This document shows positions 33,186 through 44,431 of a DNA stretch of 64,000 nt, piece after piece. Source of the DNA: Streptomyces sp. B3I8. Lineage in GTDB: Bacteria; Actinomycetota; Actinomycetes; Streptomycetales; Streptomycetaceae. The stretch lies in assembly GCF_030816915.1 (NCBI RefSeq), contig NZ_JAUSYN010000002.1, positions 1,997,501 through 2,061,500 of the forward strand. Reading direction: 5' to 3'. A program made the position numbers and the translations under genes. The notes under the pieces were generated by a model, which was given only the letters and a program-made list of their open reading frames with translations, had not been told where the DNA came from and searched no databases. Numbering within the stretch: position 1 is the stretch's first letter; the number at the start of each line of letters is the position of its first letter.

Positions 33186-33330
33186 CGTGACGCTCCACCG
33201 CTCGGCGGCGGAGGCGTCACCACAGTCCGAAGGCGGCGGCCCCACGATCCCCGGGGCCGCCGCCTTCGCCGTGCCCGCCCTCGCCGCGACAGCCCGAGGC
33301 CCGCTCCCGCAGGAGCGGGCCTCGGGCTGT
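33186..33330. terminator. Three consecutive hairpins between convergent genes
   Basis: Hairpin 1 (33186-33220) pairs gtgacgctcc with ggaggcgtcac with one bulge. Hairpin 2 pairs a 16-nt arm (33228-33243) perfectly with 33253-33268 around a 9-nt loop. Hairpin 3 pairs a 19-nt arm (33289-33307) perfectly with 33312-33330 around cgca. They lie between the lysozyme-like gene and the convergent PAP2 gene, which ends at 33334. Confidence 0.9.
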
Positions 33331-33333
33331 CCG

Positions 33334-35442
33334 TCACGGACGGCCGGGCGCGGCCTTGGCTTCCGGCGCCGACGGGGACGGCGACTGCTGCGCTTCCGCC
33401 ACCGCGGCCCCCGGTACCGTGCGGGCGCGCGGTCCCTGGAGCAGGTAGGAGAGGCCGAGGCCCGCCGCGACGACGGCCGCGCCGCCCACCGCGTCCAGGA
33501 CCCAGTGGTTGCCGGTGCTGATGATCGCGGAAAGGGTGAACAGCGGGTGCAGCAGGCCGAGCGCCTTCATCCACCAGCGGGGCGCGAGCACCGCGACGAC
33601 CACGCCGCACCACAGGGCCCAGCCGAAGTGCAGCGAGGGCATCGCCGCGTACTGGTTGGTGAGATGGGTGAGCGTGCCGTAGTCCGGCTTGGCGAAGTCC
33701 TGCACGCCGTGCACGGTGTCGATCATGCCGAGCCCCGGCATCAGCCGCGGTGGGGCCAGCGGGTAGAGCCAGAAGCCGAGGAGCGCGAGCAGCGTGGTGA
33801 AGCCGAGGGAGGTGCGGGCCCAGCGGTGGTCGACGGGGCGGCGCCAGTACAGGACGGCGAGCACGGCGAGCGGCATCACGAAGTGGAACGACTCGTAGTA
33901 GTAGTCGAAGAAGTTCCGCAGCCACCCGACCCGGACGACCGCGTGGTTGGCCCAGTGCTCGATGTCGAGGTGCAGGAACCGTTCCACGGACAGCACCTGG
34001 TGGCCGTGGTGCTCGGCGGTTTTCCGGCCCGCGGAGTTGGAGCCGCCGGTCGCGGCGAGCCGGACCTGGGAGTAGGCGGCGTAGGTGACCCGGATGAGGA
34101 GCAGTTCCAGCAGCAGGTTGGGCCGGGTGAGGACCCGGCCGGGGAACGGCAGCAGCGGCACGCGCCGGAACCGGGCCGGGACGGCGGGCGCGTACTCCGT
34201 GGGCACGGGCCGGCCGTAATACGGCGAGGAGCGCGGCAGGAAGGGGACGACGGTGGCGGCGGCGAGCGCGGCGAGCAGCACGAGGTCGTCCCGCAGCGGG
34301 AGGAGGACCCCCATGTCGGGGAGCAACGTCCCGGCGGACAGCGACATCACCAGGACGACGGCGACGGGCCACATCAGCCGGTCGGAGGCGCGCCGGCCGA
34401 CCCGTCCGACGACCGCGAGCAGCACCCACAGGAGCTGGTGCTGCCAGGCGGTGGGCGACACGGCGACCGCGACGCACCCGGTGACGGCGACCGCGAGCAG
34501 GAGCTGCCCGTCGCGGGCGTACCGCACGGCGCGGCGCAGTCCGAGGACGGCGACGCCGGCGCCGAGCGCCAGGAAGAGGGCGATCTCCGGCGGGCCGGAC
34601 GGGCCGAGGCGGAGCAGGGCACCGTGCAGGGACTGGTTGGCGGGGCCGTCGGCCGCGCCGCCGAGTCCGGCGCCGGCCATGTGGTGCACCCAGTAGGTGG
34701 CCGAGTCGTGCGGCATCGCGGCCCAGGCGAGGGCCGTGCACGCGGCGAAGGCGCCGCCGGTGAAGGCGGCGGCGCGGCGGCGGCCGGTCCACCACAACAG
34801 CGCCGCGAACAGGAGCACGGTCGGCTGGAGGGCGGCGGCGACACCGATGAGGGCGCCGGCGGCCCGCTGGTCGCGCACGCGGAAGCAGCCGAGCAGGACG
34901 AGCAGCACCGGGAGGACGCTGGTCTGCCCGAGGTGCAGGGTGTTGCGCACCGGCAGCGACAGCATCAGCAGGCTGATGGCCACGGGGGCGGCGAGCAGAG
35001 AGGTGCGCCGGGACACGGGGCCGGGCAGGGCGCGCGCGGCGAGGACGCCGAGGGCGACGACGAGCAGCAGGGTGCCGAAGGTCCAGCCCCAGCCGAGCGC
35101 CTGTTCGGCGGCGCGGGTGAGCGGTTTGAGGACGAGTCCGCCGAACGGGGTGCCGGTGAACCGCGTCGAGTCGTAGAGGGAGCCCTTGACGTGCAGGACG
35201 CCGTCCGGCCCGACCCAGGTCTCCAGGGCGGTGAGCCGGTCCGCCTCGGGGGTGCCGAGGACGGCGACGGTCTGCCGTACGGCGAGCAGGACGGCGATCA
35301 CCCACAGCGCGATGCGGGCGGATCTGAGTCCGGCTCCGGCCGACTCGTCCGTGTCCCCGAAGGTGTCACCGAAACCGTCGCCCGCTCGCCCACCGTGTTC
35401 CACGTTCGCCACGCCCCGCCGGCCTCCCGCCGCGTCATCCAT
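33334..35442 (-). CDS. Bifunctional GT87-like / PAP2 phosphatase membrane protein
   Basis: A 702-residue polytopic protein. The N-terminal ~400 residues resemble GT87 mannosyltransferases: many helices, an early extracytoplasmic segment with DGVLHVKGSLYDSTRFTGTPF, and LGQTSVLPVLLVLLG. The C-terminal half is a PAP2/type-2 phosphatidic acid phosphatase-like domain with YPLAPPRLMPGLG, YAAMPSLHFGWALW and STGNHWVLDAVGG (catalytic His residues). It may transfer a sugar from, and dephosphorylate, a polyprenyl carrier. An ATG giving MDDAAGGRRG was chosen; 27 codons upstream is another ATG. Neither has a strong ribosome site. Confidence 0.85.
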   Translation of the reverse strand: MDDAAGGRRGVANVEHGGRAGDGFGDTFGDTDESAGAGLRSARIALWVIAVLLAVRQTVAVLGTPEADRLTALETWVGPDGVLHVKGSLYDSTRFTGTPFGGLVLKPLTRAAEQALGWGWTFGTLLLVVALGVLAARALPGPVSRRTSLLAAPVAISLLMLSLPVRNTLHLGQTSVLPVLLVLLGCFRVRDQRAAGALIGVAAALQPTVLLFAALLWWTGRRRAAAFTGGAFAACTALAWAAMPHDSATYWVHHMAGAGLGGAADGPANQSLHGALLRLGPSGPPEIALFLALGAGVAVLGLRRAVRYARDGQLLLAVAVTGCVAVAVSPTAWQHQLLWVLLAVVGRVGRRASDRLMWPVAVVLVMSLSAGTLLPDMGVLLPLRDDLVLLAALAAATVVPFLPRSSPYYGRPVPTEYAPAVPARFRRVPLLPFPGRVLTRPNLLLELLLIRVTYAAYSQVRLAATGGSNSAGRKTAEHHGHQVLSVERFLHLDIEHWANHAVVRVGWLRNFFDYYYESFHFVMPLAVLAVLYWRRPVDHRWARTSLGFTTLLALLGFWLYPLAPPRLMPGLGMIDTVHGVQDFAKPDYGTLTHLTNQYAAMPSLHFGWALWCGVVVAVLAPRWWMKALGLLHPLFTLSAIISTGNHWVLDAVGGAAVVAAGLGLSYLLQGPRARTVPGAAVAEAQQSPSPSAPEAKAAPGRP

Positions 35443-35734
35443 GTGTCCGTTTCGCCAACACGCACACCCTTCTTCCTCCTGAGATGCCGAAAACCCCCTC
35501 CTCACCTGACCGGTGATCGGCATTTGTCCGGATGACGATAGTCCGCGAACACCTGTACGGCCCTCGGAGGCGCGAGAAGGCTCACACGCCAGAACGGGGC
35601 GAGCGGGTCGAATCGCCCTCGAAATCCCTGGCCGGACGGCATGTGGATGCTCATTGCAGCTTTTTTGTCACGCCACGTCACCGCACCCTCACCTCGTATG
35701 GTCGATTTTCGGCCTGCTCGACGGAGCGCGGGTC

Positions 35735-37144
35735 ATGTCCCTGTCCCCGTCGAAAGGCAGGCGAGCGGATTTGACCGCGAGCGCACCCCCCGTCGCACCC
35801 CTTACCCGTCCGGCCTCCCTCGAGGTCACCGTCACCGACCCGGCGCTGGTCAGGCGCGCGGTCACGGCCGCCGCCCTGGGCAACGCGATGGAGTGGTTCG
35901 ACTTCGGGGTCTACAGCTACATCGCGGTGACCCTCGGCAAGGTCTTCTTCCCCGGCGGCGACGCCACGGCGCAGTTGCTGTCCACGTTCGGCGCGTTCGC
36001 CGCGGCCTTCCTGGTGCGCCCGCTGGGTGGCATGGTCTTCGGCCCCCTCGGCGACCGCGTCGGCCGCCAGAAGGTCCTCGCCGTCACCATGATCATGATG
36101 GCGGCGGGCACCTTCGCCATCGGCCTGATCCCGTCGTACGCCACCCTCGGTGTGGGCGCCCCGCTGCTCCTGCTGGCCGCGCGGCTGGTGCAGGGCTTCT
36201 CCACCGGCGGCGAGTACGCAGGCGCCTCCACGTTCATCGCCGAGTACGCGCCCGACCGGCGGCGCGGGTTCTTCGGCAGCTGGCTGGAGTTCGGCACGCT
36301 CGCCGGGTACATCGGCGGCGCGGGCCTGGTCACCGTGCTGACCGCGCTGCTCTCCGAGAACGACCTGGTCTCCTGGGGCTGGCGGATCCCCTTCCTGGTC
36401 GCGGGCCCCATGGGCGTCATCGGCCTCTACCTGCGGCTGCGCCTGGAGGAGACCCCGGCGTTCGCGGCGGAGGTCGCCAAGTCGGAGCGGAACCGCCCGC
36501 GGGTGCCGCTGCGCGAGATGGTCACCGGCCAGTGGCGCACGCTGCTGCTGTGCATGGGCCTGGTGCTGGTCTTCAACGTCACCGACTACATGCTGCTGTC
36601 GTACATGCCGAGCTATCTGACCGGTGAGCTCGAGTACGACGAGACGCACGGTCTGCTGGTCGTGCTCGGCGTGATGGCCCTCATGATGATCGTCCAGCCG
36701 TTCGCGGGCGCGCTGAGCGACCGCGTCGGCCGCCGCCCCGTCATCGCGGCCGGCTGCGCGGGCTTCCTGCTCCTCTCCGTCCCGGCGCTGCTCCTCATCC
36801 GCGCGGGCAGCCTGTTCGCCATCGCGCTCGGCATGGGCGCGCTGGGCCTGCTCCTGGTCTGCTTCACCGCGGCGATGCCGGCGGCGCTGCCCGCGCTGTT
36901 CCCCACCCGGGTGCGGTACGGCTCGCTGTCCATCGGGTTCAACGTCTCGGTGTCCCTGTTCGGCGGGACGACCCCGCTGGTCGTGACGGCCCTGATCGGT
37001 GCGACGGGCAACGTGATGATGCCCGCCTACTACATGATGGCGGCGGCCGTCGTGGGCGGGGCGGCCGTCTGGTTCATGCGGGAGTCGGCGGGCAGGCCGC
37101 TGCCCGGGTCACGCCCGTCGGTGGAACCGCACGAGGTGGGGTGA
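35735..37144 (+). CDS. MHS-family MFS transporter (proline/betaine/organic acid symporter type)
   Basis: A 469-residue MFS symporter of the metabolite:H+ symporter group. Motifs are GNAMEWFDFGVYSYIAVTLGKVFFP, RPLGGMVFGPLGDRVGRQKVL, RLVQGFSTGGEYAGASTFIAEYAP and LSDRVGRRPVI. Twelve helices are predicted. ProP-like proteins take up proline/betaine, but related members carry citrate, shikimate or other carboxylates. ATG start after GGAG (10 bp). It stands alone, divergent from the PAP2/GT87 gene. Confidence 0.9.
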   Translation: MSLSPSKGRRADLTASAPPVAPLTRPASLEVTVTDPALVRRAVTAAALGNAMEWFDFGVYSYIAVTLGKVFFPGGDATAQLLSTFGAFAAAFLVRPLGGMVFGPLGDRVGRQKVLAVTMIMMAAGTFAIGLIPSYATLGVGAPLLLLAARLVQGFSTGGEYAGASTFIAEYAPDRRRGFFGSWLEFGTLAGYIGGAGLVTVLTALLSENDLVSWGWRIPFLVAGPMGVIGLYLRLRLEETPAFAAEVAKSERNRPRVPLREMVTGQWRTLLLCMGLVLVFNVTDYMLLSYMPSYLTGELEYDETHGLLVVLGVMALMMIVQPFAGALSDRVGRRPVIAAGCAGFLLLSVPALLLIRAGSLFAIALGMGALGLLLVCFTAAMPAALPALFPTRVRYGSLSIGFNVSVSLFGGTTPLVVTALIGATGNVMMPAYYMMAAAVVGGAAVWFMRESAGRPLPGSRPSVEPHEVG

Positions 37145-37155
37145 CCCGGCTTCCC

Positions 37156-37172
37156 GGCCCGGTTTCCGGGCC
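37156..37172 (+). terminator. Hairpin after the MHS transporter
   Basis: GGCCCGG and CCGGGCC form a 7-bp stem with a ttt loop 12 bp after the stop. Further ccgg-rich inverted segments follow, which could give alternative stems. Confidence 0.55.
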
Positions 37173-37248
37173 TTCCCGGAACCGGCTTCCGGGTCTCCCG
37201 GGCCCGGCTTCCGGCAGCGTGAGGGCGTGACGAGTCGCGCGGCAGGCC

Positions 37249-37644
37249 TCAGACCTCGTGGAAGAACCCCACGTTCACGCTGCGCGGAGCGGTCCGGTCC
37301 AGCACCACCAGTTCCCCCGAGCCGCCGACCGGCAGCGTCGCCGTCCCCCCGTACGGCACGGGCTGCGACTGTCCGCCGGCCAGCGTCAGCAGCACCTGCG
37401 AGGACGGGTCCGGCTGCGACCCCTGCAGCCAGGTCACCCGCCACATACCGTCCGCCCCGTACAGGAACTCCAGGTGCACGCGGGAGATGAACAGCCAGTC
37501 CTCGGGCGTCACGAGCCGGCACACGGTCCGGTCGCGCCCCACGCGCAGCACGGATTCCGGCCGACTGGGCGCGTCGGCCATCAGCATGCCGGCCGTCGCC
37601 CCGGCGTCCGCCCCGGAGACCAGGGCCATGGTGAGTTCGAGCAC
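37249..37644 (-). CDS. Small FHA-like domain protein (131 aa)
   Basis: A 131-residue protein resembling a stand-alone FHA domain. It has SVLRVGRDRTVCRLVTPEDWLFISRVHLEF, matching the Gly-Arg and Ser-Arg-x-His pattern by which FHA domains hold phosphothreonine. WRVTWLQGSQPDPSSQVLLTLAGG and strand-like segments follow. It could read phosphothreonine made by a Ser/Thr kinase. GTG start with AGAAGGAG 8 bp upstream. Divergent from the DUF1992 gene. I do not know a specific partner. Confidence 0.65.
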   Translation of the reverse strand: MLELTMALVSGADAGATAGMLMADAPSRPESVLRVGRDRTVCRLVTPEDWLFISRVHLEFLYGADGMWRVTWLQGSQPDPSSQVLLTLAGGQSQPVPYGGTATLPVGGSGELVVLDRTAPRSVNVGFFHEV

Positions 37645-37770
37645 GTGGTGCGCTCCTTCTGGAGGCGACGGATGTCGCGGCTGTCACGGGACCCGGCACG
37701 GGAACCGGGCCCCCGCACCGCCGCCGCATGATAGATCGCCGCATGGTCCGGCTGGGCGGTCTCCCGCACA

Positions 37771-38184
37771 ATGGGCGATATGACCGAGCGCAAACCACCT
37801 GGCGTGAGCTTCGAGTCCTTCGTCGAACGACAGATCCGCGCGGCCGAGGCCCGCGGGGAGTTCGACGACCTGCCCGGCGCGGGCCGGCCCTCCCGCGCGG
37901 TCGCCGACACCGCGTACGACGAGATGTGGTGGATCAGGCAGAAGCTGGCCCGGGAGGGCGTGTCCGTGCTGCCGCCGACGCTCGCCCTGCGCAAGGAGGC
38001 CGAGGACACGCTGGCGGCGGCGTACGCGGCGCCGACGGAGACGGTGGTACGGCGGCTGATCGACGGCGTCAACGTCAAGATCCGCGAGGTGATGTTCAAG
38101 CCGCCGCCGGGGCCGCCGCTCGGACTGAAGCCGTACGACACGGACGCGGTGGTCCGTGAGTGGCGGGCGCGCCGCACGGGATGA
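37771..38184 (+). CDS. DUF1992 (DnaJ-homologue subfamily C) protein
   Basis: A 137-residue DUF1992 protein with the family core GVSFESFVERQIRAAEARGEFDDLPGAGRPSRAV and DEMWWIRQKLAREGVSVLPPTLALRKEAE. The family is annotated 'DnaJ homologue subfamily C member 28 conserved domain' but lacks a J domain. The function is unknown. Two in-frame ATGs, at 37771 and 37780, are both possible; the second gives MTERKPPG. Confidence 0.85.
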   Translation: MGDMTERKPPGVSFESFVERQIRAAEARGEFDDLPGAGRPSRAVADTAYDEMWWIRQKLAREGVSVLPPTLALRKEAEDTLAAAYAAPTETVVRRLIDGVNVKIREVMFKPPPGPPLGLKPYDTDAVVREWRARRTG

Positions 38185-38356
38185 CCGCGCCGCACAGGCC
38201 GACGGCGCCGCGCGGGATGACGGCGCGCTGCTCGGGGTGATCGCGTGCCGCACGGGCCGGCGGCGAAACGGCCCGGCGCGCGGCCGGGGCCGGTGCACGG
38301 CTGCGGCCCGGGAGCGCGGGGCTTCCCGGGCCGCGGGCCACGACCTGCGGTCGTGG

Positions 38357-39031
38357 TCAGACGTGCAGCAGGCGTTCCGCGAACTCGCGGTACTCCCGCA
38401 GGGCGACGCGGAGCCGTTCGGTGTCGGAGTCGTTGCCGTCACCGGCCTGCCAGGCGGCTCGCAGGTCCCGACGACGCCGGTTCAGCGCGTCGGTGAAGAG
38501 GTCGGCGACCTGCTCCAGGACGTGGTCGGCCTCCTCGACGGCGGCCCGGGGCGCGTCGACGAAGCCGCCGACGGCGTGGTGCAGTTGGGCCGAGAACTTC
38601 TCGGTGTCGCCGTGCGCCAGCAGCGGCGTCCGGGCGGCGTGGGGTTCGCCGCCGTGGTCGTGCGTGGCGTGGTGGGCGCCGGCGCCTCCGGTGAGCGCGT
38701 CGTCGGTCGCGCTGCCCGCACGGCCCCCGATCAGCGCGGTACCGGAGACGGGGCCGTGCGCGGAACCGGCACCGCCCTTGCCGTCACCGGCCGCCGGCCC
38801 CACCGGCGGTTCGGTCGTGCCCGTGGACGCTGCCGTGCCCGTACCCGTGCTCGTACGCGCGGGCGTTCCCGCGCCCGTGTGCGTGCCGGTGGCCGTGCCC
38901 GTGGCCTCGGTCCTGTGGATGGGCGCCGCGGCCGGACCCGCGTCCGGGTCGCCCGCCGCCTCGTGGGCGGCGCGTGCCTCGCGTGCCTCGCGCACGTCGC
39001 GGTCCTCGTCGGACGGTGTCACCTCTGCCAT
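38357..39031 (-). CDS. Hypothetical protein, disordered N-terminus with helical C-terminal domain
   Basis: A 224-residue protein. Residues ~1-130 are low-complexity (GTATGTHTGAGTPARTSTGTGTAASTG...), while ~135-224 form an amphipathic helical domain (FSAQLHHAVGGFVDAPRAAVEEADHVLEQVADLFTDALNRRRRDLRAAW...LREYREFAERLL). It starts 6 bp after the stop of the membrane protein gene on the same strand, and both share a similar helical segment (SPQEAVAEADRLI compared with APRAAVEEADHVL). The pair probably acts together. I do not recognise a function. Confidence 0.7.
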   Translation of the reverse strand: MAEVTPSDEDRDVREAREARAAHEAAGDPDAGPAAAPIHRTEATGTATGTHTGAGTPARTSTGTGTAASTGTTEPPVGPAAGDGKGGAGSAHGPVSGTALIGGRAGSATDDALTGGAGAHHATHDHGGEPHAARTPLLAHGDTEKFSAQLHHAVGGFVDAPRAAVEEADHVLEQVADLFTDALNRRRRDLRAAWQAGDGNDSDTERLRVALREYREFAERLLHV

Positions 39032-39037
39032 CACCCC

Positions 39038-39700
39038 TCAACTCCCCTTCACATGACGCCTGCCGAGACCCCAGGCAGGCTGCGTGCCCCGCGGTTCGCC
39101 GGCGGCGCCGGTCCGCTCCGGTTCCGTCCTCGGTGCCCGGTGACCGTCCTCGCCCGTCAACTGCTCGAAGAGGCCGCGGGCTTCGACCATGGCCGCGCGC
39201 AGTTCCTCCGTACCGGGGCGGCTGCCCGGCGTACCGTCCGCCGGGGCGTGCACGGTCCGGTGCAGCCGGCGGTAGCCGTGCACGTGGTGCGGGTGGTGGA
39301 CGGAGAGCGCGTCGAGCCGGTCCTCGTGGCCGCCCTCCGGGAAGCCGCGCTCCGTGGACAGTTCGGCGATCAGCCGGTCCGCCTCGGCCACCGCTTCCTG
39401 CGGCGAGTCGACGAACCGCTCCTGGGCGGCGGCCCAGCGGGCCTCGTACCGCGCGCGGGCTTCCGACGCGAGCGGACGCCGCTTCAACGAGCCGTGGCGT
39501 TCGACGCGTTCGGCGAGTTCCGCCTCGGCGGCCCTGGTGTCCCCCTTGTGGCGGGCCACGGTCCGCTCGTACTCGGGGCCGAAGCGCCGCTTCAGCCCGG
39601 GACCGCCTTGTGCGCCACGGGTCCGCATCAGGAACAGTACGACCGCGGCAACGACCACGGCCGCCACGATCACAATTGCGATGATCACGCCTGTGGACAT
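39038..39700 (-). CDS. Single-pass membrane protein, conserved hypothetical
   Basis: A 220-residue protein with one N-terminal helix (VIIAIVIVAAVVVAAVVLFLM) and a charged helical cytoplasmic domain (LKRRFGPEYERTVARHKGDTRAAEAELAERVERHGSLKRRPLA...RFVDSPQEAVAEADRLIAEL). A disordered Arg/Pro/Gly-rich tail follows. The FGPEYERTV...ERHG block is a conserved actinobacterial pattern without known function. It is the first gene of a two-gene operon with a related helical protein. Confidence 0.75.
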   Translation of the reverse strand: MSTGVIIAIVIVAAVVVAAVVLFLMRTRGAQGGPGLKRRFGPEYERTVARHKGDTRAAEAELAERVERHGSLKRRPLASEARARYEARWAAAQERFVDSPQEAVAEADRLIAELSTERGFPEGGHEDRLDALSVHHPHHVHGYRRLHRTVHAPADGTPGSRPGTEELRAAMVEARGLFEQLTGEDGHRAPRTEPERTGAAGEPRGTQPAWGLGRRHVKGS

Positions 39701-39891
39701 GAATGCCTTCCGGTAGACCCGAGGGCCCCGGAACCGGACGGCTCCGGCGAGACCCCTACTCCCACCGGGTTGCCCGCAACCCGGCCCGCAAACGGCGCCC
39801 GCTCACGGAGAGACACGGACGGGGGCGTCCTGTGCACGCGAACGCCTGTGCCGTGGGCGGACGTCGAGGGACCACGGGCGTCGTGGGGACC

Positions 39892-42276
<2,385 letters not shown>

Positions 42277-42350
42277 TTAGGGGGGATCGCCGGAGAAGTT
42301 GTGCGGGAGGTCTGCATAATTCCTGGAGTTCGCAGGGAGGGAACCCAGCC

Positions 42351-43385
42351 GTGAGCGGAACGAACGAACAGGCGTGCCCGGAGTGCGCGGCACCACGCGA
42401 CCCCGACGGGTCGCCGACGTGCGCGTGCACCGAGCGCACGGCCGAGGCCCTCCGCGACACCCGCACGGCGGAAGCCGCGGCGGCGGAGGACTTCGATCCC
42501 CTGCGCATCAGGCCCTACGTGGGCCTGACCCCGGAGGGCGGGACCCCTGTCGGGACGCCGGGGCAGGACCCCGTCTCCCCCGGGTCCCCCGTCTCCCCCG
42601 GGTCCCCCGAATCCTCCGCGTCTCCCGAACCACCCGGGTCCGCGGGGAGCGTGTCCCCCGGGGCCGGACCCACCGAGGACGAGGCCTTCGCCGGACCGCG
42701 GCCCCTGGAGATCGCCGGACCGCAGCCCCTGGAGATCGGTACCACGGTCGGGGGCGGCGGAGGCGACGCCCCCCGCGCCCCGGCGGCCCGTCGCACCGTC
42801 GTCCTCGCCGCGGGCGGCGCCGTCGTCGCGATCCTCACGGCCACCGCGCTCGCCACCGGCCTCTTCAGCTACGGCAGGCCCGAGCGCAACGACGCCCTGC
42901 CGGACGAGGTCCGCCCGAGCGTCCCGGCCGGTTCGGCCACCCCCACCGCGACCGGCCCGGCGGGCACCTCGTCCGCGGCGACGGGCACGGGGAGCGCCTC
43001 CCCCAGCGACACCGCCTCCGCCACGGCGACCGCCTCCGGTGGCCACACGGCCTCCTCGTCGCCCAGCCCCACCGCCACCCGCACCGTGAAGGAGGCGCAG
43101 GCCACCTCGGAGGCGACCCGTTCCAAGGCCCCCGACCCCGGCGACGCACCGCGCCAGGACCCCCCGGTCCTGCGGCCCGGCGACGACGGCCCCGAGGTCG
43201 AGGAGCTCCAGCGCCGTCTCCGGCAGCGGCTGTTCTACCTGGGCACGGTGGACGGCACGTACGACAGCGACGTCGAGACGGCCGTGGGCGCCTACCAGAC
43301 GGCCCGGGACATCACGGGCGACCCCCACGGCGTCTACGGCAAGGCCACCCGCGCAAGCCTGGAAGCGGAGACGGACGAACCGTAG
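42351..43385 (+). CDS. Peptidoglycan-binding membrane protein
   Basis: A 344-residue protein with a Cys-containing N-terminus (CPECAAPRDPDGSPTCAC, two CxxC-like pairs, possible zinc knuckle) on the cytoplasmic side. A Pro/Ser/Gly region follows, then one membrane helix (VVLAAGGAVVAILTATALATGLF, about 148-170), a Ser/Thr/Ala linker (about 180-270) and a C-terminal PG_binding_1 domain (VLRPGDDGPEVEELQRRLRQRLFYLGTVDGTYDSDVETAVGAYQ). It could tether the wall to a cytoplasmic partner. GTG start after GGGAGGGA. Isolated gene. Confidence 0.85.
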   Translation: MSGTNEQACPECAAPRDPDGSPTCACTERTAEALRDTRTAEAAAAEDFDPLRIRPYVGLTPEGGTPVGTPGQDPVSPGSPVSPGSPESSASPEPPGSAGSVSPGAGPTEDEAFAGPRPLEIAGPQPLEIGTTVGGGGGDAPRAPAARRTVVLAAGGAVVAILTATALATGLFSYGRPERNDALPDEVRPSVPAGSATPTATGPAGTSSAATGTGSASPSDTASATATASGGHTASSSPSPTATRTVKEAQATSEATRSKAPDPGDAPRQDPPVLRPGDDGPEVEELQRRLRQRLFYLGTVDGTYDSDVETAVGAYQTARDITGDPHGVYGKATRASLEAETDEP

Positions 43386-43443
43386 GCCGACCCGCCTCAC
43401 CCATCGGGACCGGAGGACGGCCGGGCCGTGGGCCGGGCCCGCC

Positions 43444-44103
43444 TCACCCCAGGTGCAGCCGGACCGTCCCGTCCTGCGCCGTCTCGACCCGCACCCGTCG
43501 CAGATCCCGCACCACCGCGTCCGGCCGGTGCAGTCCCGCCCGCGGTCCGACCCCCACGACCCGCATCCCGGCGGCGCGTCCGGCCGCGACCCCGGCGCCG
43601 GAGTCCTCGAACACCACGCAGTCCTCGGGCGCGACGCCCAGTTCCGCGGCCCCCTTCAAAAAGCCCTCGGGGTCGGGCTTGCTCGCGCCCACGGACTCCG
43701 CCGTGATCCGCACCGTCGGCAGCGCGAGGCCCGCCGCCTCCATCCGGGCGGTGGACAGCGGCACGTCCGCCGAGGTCACCAGCGCGTGCGGGACACCGGC
43801 CAGGGAGGCGAGGAACGCGGCCGCGCCGGGCACCTCGACGACGCCCTCGGTGTCGGCGGTCTCCTCCGCCAGCATCCGCGCGTTCTCGGCGAGGTTCTGC
43901 TCCATCGGCCTGCCGGGCAGCAGCAGGGCCATGGAGGCGTAACCCTGGCGGCCGTGCACGACCTTCAGCACCTCGTCGCTGTCCAGTCCGTGCCGGTCGG
44001 CCCAGCGCCGCCAGACCCGCTCGACGGCGGCGTCGGAGTTGACGAGGGTGCCGTCCATGTCCAGCAGGAGGGCCCGTGCGGTGAGAACGGTGGTGGCCGT
44101 CAT
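43444..44103 (-). CDS. HAD-superfamily phosphatase (beta-phosphoglucomutase/GS-type)
   Basis: A 219-residue HAD hydrolase. Motif I is ALLLDMDGTLVNSDAAVERVW (nucleophile and acid Asp), motif II HALVTSADVPLS, motif III Lys in SKPDPEGFL, and motif IV VVFEDSGAGVAAGRAAGM. The alpha-helical cap lies between motifs I and II. It probably dephosphorylates a sugar phosphate such as 2-deoxyglucose-6-P or glycerol-3-P (GPP/YfbT-like). The ATG at 44103 (MTATTVLTA) has GGAG 7 bp upstream. Alone. Confidence 0.9.
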   Translation of the reverse strand: MTATTVLTARALLLDMDGTLVNSDAAVERVWRRWADRHGLDSDEVLKVVHGRQGYASMALLLPGRPMEQNLAENARMLAEETADTEGVVEVPGAAAFLASLAGVPHALVTSADVPLSTARMEAAGLALPTVRITAESVGASKPDPEGFLKGAAELGVAPEDCVVFEDSGAGVAAGRAAGMRVVGVGPRAGLHRPDAVVRDLRRVRVETAQDGTVRLHLG

Positions 44104-44431
44104 CGGCATGCTCCAAATGCGGAAGGGGGGTTCCCCGGAAGAAACAAGGCGGCCCCGCCCGCAGGTCAGGGGGTGCGGACGGGAACCACTTTGTTTCCCT
44201 ACGATACAAAACGGCACCGGTCCCCCGCCACCGTCCGCGACCAGGCACAACCACGAATGGCGACGAGGCGTGACAACGGGTCACGAGTGACGGGTGGGGG
44301 CGGTGCCGGGCGCGCACGTGGCCCGTTCCCCGCGAACCCCCGGTCCACTCCGGAGCGGGACGCCGACGGAACGGGGCAGGACGTGACGGAACGGCGCGGA
44401 GCGCGAGGCCCGCCCGCCCCCTCCGCGTCCG
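44104..44431. other. Intergenic region with HAD-gene promoter
   Basis: This 328-bp gap has no credible gene. Close to the HAD gene, the minus strand reads ttttgtatcgtagggaaac, the most AT-rich segment, which may hold its promoter. The rest is G/C-rich downstream sequence of the GDT1-like gene. I see no riboswitch or strong terminator. Confidence 0.4.
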
